A stretch of DNA of 64,000 nucleotides, taken from positions 930,001 to 994,000 of the forward strand of contig JACGZH010000011.1 in NCBI GenBank assembly GCA_014706385.1, read 5' to 3'. Below the pieces are notes generated by a model. The model was not told where the DNA came from and did no database searches. It saw only the letters and a program-made list of their open reading frames with translations. The position numbers and the translations under genes were made by a program. Below are positions 54,757 to 64,000 of the stretch, piece by piece; within the stretch, counting starts at the first letter, position 1, and every line of letters starts with the position of its first letter. This DNA is from Phaffia rhodozyma (lineage: Eukaryota; Basidiomycota; Tremellomycetes; Cystofilobasidiales; Mrakiaceae).

Positions 54757-57018
54757 TCACCGGTTCGACCTGTCGGATCCATTCCTGACTGTCCGTCTCC
54801 CGGGGGATGAGAAAGAGCTCTTGATGGAATTTCTAAAGGGGGTGAGTGTGGGTAGAGGAGGAGTGACGAAGAACAGAAAGTCGTTCTTGATGAGCGCAAG
54901 CTAGAGAAATAGAATAGAATTGGAAACACACAACACACCTTGCAGTCGACACACTCTTGTCGCGTTTTTACACCTCGATACATATCTCCAACCTCAAGAT
55001 GCACAAGACCTGTTCAGAATGTTGAGTAGCTCATCTAGTCAGAAGAGAAGTTCTCTCCAGAAGGTTCAAAAGAGAAGGAAAACGAAAGGTGACTGACGTT
55101 CAAACTTTGCGCTGCCCTTGATCCCTGGCCCTTGCCCTTCTTCATCCCCACCTAGTCGTCTCATCCCTCTCATCCTTCCTCCACCCGCACGTTCCTCTTC
55201 CTCTGACCCAACCGGAGCAGGTCGATAGCCCAACAAGACCGCCCGATGAGACGGACACTGCCTCCCCCATTCCTCCATTCTTGCCACTGGGTTAAGCGAG
55301 CGACCGATTTTGAATGTCCTATGAGATTCCGTCTGTAAACCTAGTTGAGAGCGAAAAAGGAGAAGGGAAAGCAAAAGCGCAGACGCCGAGAAGTATCGTT
55401 AGAATGGATGTGCTTTGGAACGATGAGAAAGATGAAAACTCTGCCTCAAACAAACCTCGATACTCGAAGCAGTATACAAATCCAGGCGTCTGATCAGCTG
55501 CAGTGATCGGACGTTCCATTTCGAGCCGGATCGCTAGCCGGATATCCTCGCTCAATTCCGAAGGAATCCAAGCTGGAGATGAAAGTGGTCAGAATAAAAT
55601 GATATGTAAGGCTCCAGAGTACTAATCTCCGATACAACCAAAGAAAGAGGAAAAAAAAACGAACCATCAAACTCGATCCATGATTTTCCTTTTCCATCAA
55701 CATAGAACCCTTCCTCGGCCAAGACAACTTCTCTATGAATCCAGCAAAGCCAACCTGTGGTATCGTCATCCACAGTTCCAGTTCCAGCACGTCGACAACC
55801 AGAACTACTACCCATCTTCTTACACCGAATGCCTTTCTGAGTGAACCCGCTGCACTGTACTTTATCCTTCGATTTTTCGGAAGGAGACTCTGTGAGTGAC
55901 GAGTCTGCTGGTGAGCTGGGTGGTCTTTTGGAAGGAGAAACACGTGTCGGAGCCTTTGGCGAGGAAGTAGAGGGAGAGTATATGTGAGCGGAGACCGCAT
56001 CAGTCTGCGCGATCGGACGAGGCGGAGTAGTAGGGGTGGTTGGAAGGCTCTGGACCGATGAAAGAACATGTCGAGAAGGAGCAGGATGCACACTCATCAT
56101 ACGGCCTGGCGTAGAATTCAAAGAACCAACTGGGTCATACCTCTGGCTAGTTAACCTAGGCTGGTAAGTCTCTGTTGTCGCGCTTCTGTTTGGCGATGTC
56201 GAATATGAGGAGAGCGTCTCTAGAGGTGGTGCCGGGAGCGGAGGCGGCGCTTGAGGCTGATATCGAACATGTTGATTTCCATATGGCAGATTTGGACGGA
56301 ATGAATGGTCTGCTTGAGGAAGGTGTATATATGGAGATGGAGAATCAACTATAAAACGCCCATGTAGGTCATAGTACGGCCTGTTGTTCATAGACTCGCT
56401 CAGAGTTCCCGTAGTTGGCACCCTTGTCGTTGGATCCATCCGAGACTCGCTACTATTTGTTCAAAAGAAAGAAAGAACAGAACAGAAGAACAAACAATCA
56501 ACTATCATCAATTAGGGCTTTGTCTCTGTAAATAATGAAGCGGATCTCTTCAACAGAACTTACCCAGATACATGATATCCTACCCGTCCTTCAGGCTCAT
56601 GACGGTCCATCCTTCCGACGCCAGGCACACCCGGACTTCTCCTTCTCAGGACTAGATCCGCCGCACCACTAGAGTGAAGCCCGTCAAGAGATCGGACAGA
56701 CCCATCAGGCGTGTATCCAATTGGCTGGCTGTAAAGTGAATAAGGTGGTGGTGGTGGCGGTGGCGGCGGCGGAGGAGGCGGCAGAGGGGGAGGTGCATGG
56801 GCAGCGGGACGCGTAGGCTCGCTGGGTCGATACGACGTCGATGCTACAGGGCGGCCAGTTTGACTTCCGAATGCGTCGTATGTGTTTGAATACGGCGTGC
56901 GGGACGAGTGGAACGGGAGTGCTGGTAGAGGTTTGTTTTGCACTCGAGATGAGGACGAAGGAGAAGTATTATCGGAGAGAGAGAGAGTCTGTAGGGTTTG
57001 ATGTAGTGAAGAAGACAT
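54757..57018 (-). CDS. T5orf172/DUF1766-domain protein with disordered N-terminus
   Basis: Six exons fit in phase: 57018-56564, 56452-55665, 55572-55456, 55340-55098, 55009-54939 and 54900-54757, giving 605 aa. The first 300 residues are Pro/Ser-rich, with a run of more than ten prolines near 56750. A Cys/His-bearing block follows: CSGFTQKGIRCKKMG, then GWLCWIHRE. The C-terminal domain reads WIPSELSEDIRLAIRLEME, PGFVYCFEY, FKIGRSLNPVARMEEW and LVHLEVGDMYRGVKTRQECV, the order seen in fungal T5orf172 (GIY-YIG-like) proteins. FVYCFEY stands for the GIY-like strand and FKIGRS for the second motif. The family is found in phage and fungi; its role in fungi is unknown. An upstream in-frame ATG at 57066 is possible. 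Confidence 0.72.
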
Positions 57019-57330
57019 GTTGGTCCTCAGACTTACATGATCGCTGTTGGAAGTGTAATTAAACATTGCATGTTTTTCTTCGATTTCGACCGCGACTCTT
57101 TTGCCTCGCGTGCCTACGCGTTAAATGACTTCCTACCCATCATACCGAATAAGAAACATTTATCTTTGTCTTTTCCCTATCATATTTTGAAACAAGAAAA
57201 TAAATGGAACAAAAAATAAAGACAAGCCCCGTCCCTTCTTCCCACAATCTGTCTCCAACCCATTCTTTCTCTTTTTGGCCCTCTCAACGACTCCTCTGCC
57301 GCCCAGCCCCCTCCATACTTGAAAGATTCC
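57019..57330. other. Short intergenic region, no gene seen
   Basis: A 312-bp gap between two minus-strand genes, AT-rich near 57150-57220. I see no coding signal. Confidence 0.55.
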
Positions 57331-60300
57331 TCAGAACCCAGATGTTTTTCTCTGGAGTGTACCTCCTAAGATCCTTCTCGCCTCGACGATCTTTTCTGTC
57401 AACTCGATCACGTTCAAACAGTGAAGGACGACATCCGTCGCAAACTCGACTCCAAACGTTTCCCTAATACCGAGAACCATCCGTTTCGCTTGGGAAAGGG
57501 ACATGACGATAAAGTCCCCAGGATCCGCGTCGGCGGGTCGGGAGGACGGCATGGTGTCGACCGTCGGTCGTTGATCATCCGGAGCGGCCGAGGAGCCGTC
57601 TGACCTGTCTGAGTGACTCGAGGAGGACAGAGACGAGGTGTTGAGAGCCTCAACTCCGTTCAAGGAGGAAGCCAGACTGGACCTAACGGATCCTGTCGCG
57701 ACCGAATGATCGGAGGAGGCCAAGTTTGAGGCCGAGGCCGAATCCAAGGAAGAGTCCTTGGTATCAACCGAAGGGTTGACAAAGTTCGGAGCAGGAACAT
57801 CAGCCGCGCAAGCGGGAATCAACGCTGGATCAGAGTCCAAAGCGAGGGTAACAATCCGAGTAAGGATGTCCTGAACAGAAGTCATAGAGATCGGATCGGA
57901 CGCCTGAGGAACGAAAATTTCGATAGGATGATCCAACCGAGTCATCACGTTATGCTTGCCTGTAAACAAGAGCCGTTGGACGAGAAAAAAACAAAGCGCA
58001 CGCTCGATCAGACAAGACAGGTATAGAAAATCAAATCCGTACATAATGACAAGAGATTGCAGACTAACCATCGTGGTGATATCGAAGCTCATACTGTCCA
58101 CTCTGCCAGGGAAGTGCATCTCCCCGCAAGACGACCTTTCCTTGGTCGAACGACTCCTGGCCGACGACATGATTGGTCACACCATCCTCTCCTTTAGTGT
58201 CTACTGGCTGGTCTCCGTCATACTCTTCGGCAAACAAGGGCACCCATTTCCCCACACTGGATACACGGGTGACTAGTTGGGACTTGCAGGCGCCCAATCG
58301 GTAGATTCCTATCCAGTCTTTTCGAGAGTGGTTCTGGGGAGCTTGCCACTTGATAGGGATAGGTTCACCGATATGGAATCGAGATGTGGAGCCGTTGGCC
58401 GAGGGCAACGTTTTCAATGCGTACTGAGAAGGATCGAGAGAAGACACGTCGGCAACTCGACTGTAATTTTTGTAAAAGTCAGTCGTCAGTTACGGAACAA
58501 AAAAGATAACGCTGCACTTGAATCATCTGGACATACGTGATAACCAGTCTTTCCCGAGATTGCTGCAGCAGATACTTTCCCTCCTGAACAACGCCAGACA
58601 ACTTGGGTCGAGCTGTAGGCCACAACAGCAGAAATCATCAGAACAGGCACAGTGTCGTACATGATCGGTAATAATTAGACAACGAACCACTCTCGAGGAA
58701 CTCATCCACCGTCTCCTGAATTTTCTGATCGACCTTTCCAAACGTGCCCTTAACCTGAATGAACGCACTCAAAACGTCAGATTTTTTTTTCTATTCAAAA
58801 AGATGGAAGGAAAGTATGTTGATACAGTCCGGGAATGAGAGAATTCACGAACCTCTCGGACGACTCGATGAATGTCGCCTTTACCATCAAACCGCTTAGC
58901 CTGACTCTCAACGACAGTCTTGAGAGTCTTGGTCACACCGGCCTCCTTTCGGACAGCGTCTCCGTAGACCTTCTCCATATGCGGACTATCGGGTTGTGCA
59001 GAAGAGAAAGGTAGGGAATCAATAGTCGTTTCCAATTCTAGAAAGAAGATGTAGAAATCACAAGCAGGAGGAAACTCAAATTCTTACCTTTCAACGTTGC
59101 TCAAAAACCACCAGTGGCACACACCAGAAAGCACAGCCAAACCTCCAACAATCCAGCTTCCGCTGATCAACCCAATACCGACAAAGGCCGCGCCACCCAT
59201 GAACTTTTCTGGGTTGTTGAGGAATCGGTAGATTCCGGTGTAAGCCAACTGAGGCGGGTAGAAATCAGCCAGAAAGAAATCAGAATAAAGCCAGCCGAAA
59301 GGTCCAAGGGCGGAGAAGGTTGAGTCGGAACTGTAGAGTTGTAGAGCGATGAGCATCTGTTGATCGGCAGTTGTATTGGCCAAATTAACTCTTGATCAGT
59401 ACAGAAAACAAGCAAAATACAGCTTGGAAAGAAAATGAGAGGAGAAGAGAGGGAACGAACAAAGCCGAGGGTATGTCGCAGCAGTTGACCTCCTACAGTC
59501 CAGTCAGTGGGAATCGAGTACGTCTTCCAAGCAAACGCGATGAACGAAACTATACAAAAGGAAGAAATTGACCCGAGCAGACGGCTCAGCCTTGATTTGG
59601 AGATAGAAGAAGAAGACGCTTGTCGGAAGAGACGAACCATAAGTCATACACAGACTGAGATTGTAAGCACCCTTCCAGTTCCCGAAGCACTCCTCGACCG
59701 CGCCCGAGGTGGTTGGATAGTGGTAGTGCTTCATGAAGTGTCGGACGAGCCACTGGTTCTCACTTTGCTTCTTCAAAGCGAAACCGAGGACGAACGAGTG
59801 GAAGAGCCGCCAGAAGAGAGCATGGGCGAAGTAAGCGGTCAAGGTCGAACTTGCCTTTGGGAAAAGCGTAGGGAGCAAGGTATAGACAAGGAGCAGGAGG
59901 GTCATCAAGTCTTGAGTTCTATATGTTCAGCAAAGAAGAACGGACGTCAGCAGGTTGATGTGCGGCTGAATCATGTCTTGGATTAGACGCCCTGACCTGA
60001 AGATGTCAAAGTTTTTGAAGACGATCAGATCCTTCCGGAAGAACTTGTTCTCCAAATCCAACATTGATAGCTTCTTGGCCTTAGCAGAGTGTTCGCTCTG
60101 GAATCGCTGAGAAGACAAGGACATGAACGAGAGGGAACGAGTATTGATGGCCGGGGAGGATATCGGGGGCGGGGTGACGCTAAGGTCCGCAGAGTCGGTA
60201 TCGGAGGACGCTAAGATAGTATAGGTAAACATCGTCTATTGAGAAGCCAGATAAATGTTTGAGACAGGAAAGAACTTAGACGTACCAGCGGTGAGACCAG

Positions 60301-62399
60301 GAGTGTGTGGTTCGGTCGAATCTTCCTCTTCCTCCATAATCTCTCCATTCAAGGCGGTAGGCCTAGTGGGGTCGAAAGCATGAAGAGGAATTCTGGCAGC
60401 CAACGGTCGCTGGGTTCCGTAGACCTTTTCGATATCTGACAACGTCATGATCAAGAGTGATTGGGGTTAGCGCAAGGGAAAGGCAAGGCTGTGTGATACG
60501 AGCTGTAGACGAACGAGGGTTTTCGAAACCGAGCAAGAAGCCGAACTGGGCGGCATGTGCGGCAATGCTGACAAAAAGGACAGTGTAGGAGGCCATGCAA
60601 ATGGAAAGCCCGTAGAACCCAGCATACCCAACAGAGTACATACTGTGGCAATCAAAGAGACAGAGAGAAAGACCAAAAGCAAGGGTTAAGATCAAGCGCA
60701 GACCTGGCTTAACGGACAGACTAGACTTCAGGACATACGGGTGGGGTGCCAGATCGTAAACTCCGTCGAAAATAAGATCTTTTTTGAGGACGGCGGTGTA
60801 GAAGCTATTCGAAGCGGAGAACAAAAAAGAGAGACCGTTAACGGCGCTATTCAGGCTCAGTGGTATGCAGATATGGAGAATAGAGAGAAACTGACGCGTC
60901 TCCCCAGTACCACGCGTAATCCTTTACGACTCTGTGAGCGTCGATCTATGGAGGTTTTTCAGGGAAATCGATCAATCTGACAGTACTTGACGATCTGAAA
61001 AGGGGGTAAGAAGAGAAAGGAAGATGCAATGAAGGGAGTTACAAACCTTGACCCAAAGGTTGAAAGCAATGAGGATGAAGCCGGCGGTCCATCGAAGGAC
61101 ATGGGCCCACCAGGCGTGGTTAGAAGGAAGCGTGCAGAACGAAAAGGCCATAAGCGAGTATGAAACAAAGTCACTGACGAAAAGGGGAAATTTGTGGAGA
61201 AGAAGCGCAGAGAGTGTTTAGCCAAACGTTCTTTTAGAGTGGACAACACAAGAAAAGAGTACGAGAACGACAGCAGCTAAGACATCCGAGGACCACAGAG
61301 CCATATGAGAATGAGGACTTACTTGAGCAGGATGACATCAACCACTTGTCTGAACAGCAGCCAAACCGTAAAGTCAATTGGAGTTTTCTCCCAGTCGAAA
61401 CGACTCTGACCGGTCCCGCCGACTTTGCCCTCGAGCTCTTTCCTCCACCAGCCGGCGATCTTGGGGTTCTTCTCCAAGTCGAGCCAACCTCGACGGAGGA
61501 CCTCCCGGACGATCCACCTAGACTGAGATTGCTTCGTGAGGATGATACCGAGGCCGAGGTTGTACATCAGTCGAAAGATAATGAACAAAGCCAGAAAGAG
61601 GGGCTGGGCAACCGAGCGAGGGATGAGCAGGTAGAGAATGCTGTAGAGATGGAACGGAAGAGACAAAGAATATTTTGTTAGCTCAGACAGACCGCGACGT
61701 CGAAGAGGAAGAGGAAGAGGAAGAGCAGATAGAGAAGGTTAGGCGACGAACGAACCATTGAGATCCAAGCAGAGCCAGGGTGAGCAGGTCAAGTTGTGAT
61801 TTTCGTGTACCGTATGAGAAGAGATGATGGATGAATGAATGGGTCTCAGGAACGACGAAAACTAGAGTTGGTAAGAAAAACCGAAGGCGTAGATATTAAT
61901 CTCTTGGTGCTCTCAACGTCTCCTATCGTTCTTCCTTTCCGTTGAGAATGTAATGAAGCAAGACAATAAGAAACGGAGAAGATGCAGACACAACTCAAAG
62001 CAACCTCTCCTCTCCTCTGGCTGGGTTTTCTTCCTTTTTTTTTCTTTGTGTCTTTCGGACCACTATGAGGGGCTCATTGGATGGACAATATGTGCGCACT
62101 GTTGCATCTCCTTTATCTGTGTGATAGAGCTTGAGGGTGTTGACCCCAAAGAGCCCAATCTTCAAACCCAAGGACGAGCTGACAACGAACAGAGGGACAA
62201 AGGAAAAAGAAATGAAAGGGAAAAGGAGAGAAAAGAAAGAAGAGCAAGTAGACATACCTTTCCCATCCCACGTTCGCCCGTAAACGGCATCGTTCTCATC
62301 GTCATTATCGGTAGTCTGTTGGGAAGGTGTAGTGATGGGCGCAGGTTTCCGATGTCTGAGACCAGACTCGGTAGAAGCCATAGTTTCCTTGTCGGCCAT
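57331..62399 (-). CDS. CHO2: Phosphatidylethanolamine N-methyltransferase
   Basis: A long multi-exon gene, start 62399 ([12 protein letters not shown]), stop 57331. Cho2 makes the first methylation of phosphatidylethanolamine on the way to phosphatidylcholine, in the ER membrane. The polytopic protein has two methyltransferase-like units. The first shows SYNLGLG-like [17 protein letters not shown], then [10 protein letters not shown] joined to [14 protein letters not shown]. The second shows [18 protein letters not shown] and [21 protein letters not shown] cytosolic linker ([18 protein letters not shown]) leads to a beta-rich region with [30 protein letters not shown] and [17 protein letters not shown], diagnostic for fungal Cho2. 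The C-terminus ([20 protein letters not shown]) is helical. Exon 1 ends near 62258. I did not fix every junction. GPC1 at the other end of the window feeds the same lipid. Confidence 0.93.
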
Positions 62400-63540
62400 T
62401 ATCTATCTTCTTTTTCTTCCTCTTGATGGATCTGGTTGGCCGTCAAAGAACTAGGAAGGAGAGACGGAAAAACGCTGGCTGGCTTGGCCCAGAGATTCAC
62501 ATGCTGGCCCCCATCTCCCTCCGCGCAGGGCAAGCAATAGAACCTACGAGAGCCAGCTGGCCAGGCACAAGGCGGGGGAAAGGTAACACGTGAGGGGTCT
62601 GCTTACTTAATACGCAGGTACTGACGCTTCTTTTTGATGTCCGGGTTGCGCAGCCAGGGGACTCCAACGATCCGCGATCAAATAGGCCTTGTGCCTGAAC
62701 CCGAGACGATCGAGAAAACAAAGAAGGAGTTTGAAATGGAGACCCCGCCTTCGGCTACCCTGACATTCAAGTATTGCCGACTTAGGTAAGTTCCCGGTCC
62801 GGTCAGGGACCGGGAATGCCGGCCGAGCCGTAGGTACCGTAGGTACCGTAGTCTTGGTGGCAAACGTCGCGCTTCTCTTTAAGCTCGACGGTTGTTCCCT
62901 CTTCTCTTCTTTCTCCATCTGACTATTTTCTTGGGTTTCTCTCACTTTCAAGGTATACCCATCTCGCACTTAGAACGAACGGTGAGTTTTTAATCGTTTG
63001 TTTATAAAGAAAGATTCGAGGCATAGGTAGGACAGACGAGAGCAGAGCATGAAAAACGAAAAAGCCTAGTCAATCCTCTGATTCGACTGGGACTAATTAA
63101 TATAGCTGTGACATCAGTGCCGTTTACCCTCTTTTTTCTCTTTCTGTTTCTTACTCCATCGAGGAAAAAAAAAGAAAGCTAATCTCTTATGGTCTCTCCG
63201 ACGAAACCAGACCATCCCTAGAAATCCCAACATCTCTTTCGACAACTTTCGGATAGATCCAGCTGTCTCTTTCTTTTTTTCCCTTTTGTTCCTTTCGCCG
63301 ACCATATATCGTTTCTCTCTTCCCATCTCTGTCTCTCCCATCCTTTTGAATCCACATTTCATCTAGGTAAGCGAACGTTTATCAATTCCTGGATTGAATC
63401 CTCTTCATTCCCTTCTTTTTTCCTCTTCTTTCTCTCCTCCCTCCTTACAACATCTTCGATATTCATCTCATTGACAACCGCATCCGCTCATTCTCTTCCT
63501 TTTTCTCTCTGTCTCGCTAGCCTAAACGACAGTTCCTACC
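62400..63540. promoter_or_regulatory. Divergent intergenic region, CHO2 / GUT2
   Basis: A 1.1-kb shared upstream region. The 200 bp before the GUT2 ATG are strongly pyrimidine-rich. A CGTAGGTACCGTAGGTACCG direct repeat occurs near 62829-62850. I see no supported gene. Confidence 0.5.
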
Positions 63541-64000
63541 ATGTTTCGTCGTGCCCTCCCCCGAATCAGCAAACCTTATTTATACGCTGGAGCAATCACA
63601 ACCACCGCCCTTGTCGGTACCACCTACGCTCTATCAAATTCTCCGTTGTCTCTCGAGGCCGCCACGAGGTTGAATGAGAAGTCAAAGTATTCTCGTCCGG
63701 GACCGCTCTGGTCGCCTCCTACGCGAGCGCAAATGATCGACAACCTGAAGAAATCCGGAAAGGGTGTCAAGGTGGCCAAGTTTGAAGAAAAGGACCAACA
63801 GGAGTTTGATCTCTTGGTCGTCGGTGGAGGTGCTACCGGGAGTGGAGTCGCATTGGATGCTGCCAGCCGAGGTCTCAAGGTTGCGCTCGTAGAGAGGGAT
63901 GATTTTTCGTCTGGTTGGTTTCCTTTTTCCTTGATAATCTTGCGCTCGAGATCTGCTTTGATCAGCGTAGAGCTCATTAATGGACTTTGTTTAACAGGAA
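63541..64000 (+). CDS. GUT2: Mitochondrial FAD-dependent glycerol-3-phosphate dehydrogenase (5' part)
   Basis: Exon 1 is 63541-63913; the intron (donor GTTGGT, acceptor TTAACAG) ends at 63997, and exon 2 is cut by the window edge after three bases. The N-terminus [17 protein letters not shown] is a mitochondrial presequence; a hydrophobic segment, [14 protein letters not shown], follows and may anchor it to the inner membrane. The FAD-binding motif is [20 protein letters not shown], then [16 protein letters not shown], which matches Gut2. The enzyme oxidises glycerol-3-phosphate to dihydroxyacetone phosphate and passes electrons to ubiquinone. The catalytic C-terminal part lies outside the window. 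Confidence 0.92.
   Translation, partial: MFRRALPRISKPYLYAGAITTTALVGTTYALSNSPLSLEAATRLNEKSKYSRPGPLWSPPTRAQMIDNLKKSGKGVKVAKFEEKDQQEFDLLVVGGGATGSGVALDAASRGLKVALVERDDFSSGWFPFSLIILRSRSALISVELINGLCLTG

Overview
The window looks like chromosomal DNA from an intron-dense basidiomycete yeast, most likely a tremellomycete; the order is an inference from gene style only. The reasons are short introns (roughly 45-130 bp, many per gene), fungal-specific proteins (Gpc1, Atg4, Ppz-type phosphatase, Cho2, Tom6, a SOD-fold mitoribosomal protein), and a strong preference for the CGA arginine codon (8 of 10 Arg codons in the ubiquitin-S27a gene). I see no transposon, CRISPR array, telomeric repeat or viral gene. 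Most exon joins below were worked out by hand: donors, acceptors and reading phase agree across whole genes.

Layout. 1-13.6 kb: 3' part of a PPR-like gene (+), GPC1 (-), a small predicted mitochondrial protein (+), an SRPK-type SR-protein kinase (-) and the ubiquitin-S27a fusion (+). 14.6-21.8 kb: two Ser/Asp-rich proteins I cannot name (-) and a tiny TOM6 (-). 22-30.3 kb: a very large ATG4 (+) and a PPZ-type phosphatase (+) containing a 14-nt exon. 31-38 kb: a D-galactonate-dehydratase-like enzyme (-) and a protein with a possible TPP1/Est3-type OB fold (+). 38.4-43.3 kb: a membrane protein with a triple NPVPGESYA repeat (-) and V-ATPase subunit B (-). 44-52.9 kb: a putative small gene, SPF30-type splicing factor, SOD-fold mitoribosomal protein, short-chain dehydrogenase with a 9-nt exon, intron-containing tRNA-Lys (-) and GAR transformylase (+). 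53.3-64 kb: an NSESE-repeat protein (-), a T5orf172/DUF1766 protein (-), CHO2 (-) and the start of GUT2 (+).

The genes are housekeeping genes from unrelated pathways, not an operon or cluster: phosphatidylcholine synthesis and recycling (CHO2, GPC1), splicing (SRPK, SPF30), mitochondrial biogenesis (TOM6, the SOD-fold and PPR-like proteins), autophagy and ion or vacuole homeostasis (ATG4, PPZ, VMA2), purine synthesis (ADE8) and the glycerol-phosphate shuttle (GUT2). The most distinctive items are the candidate telomere OB-fold protein, the microexons, and a recurring non-consensus 5' splice site, GTTCGT.
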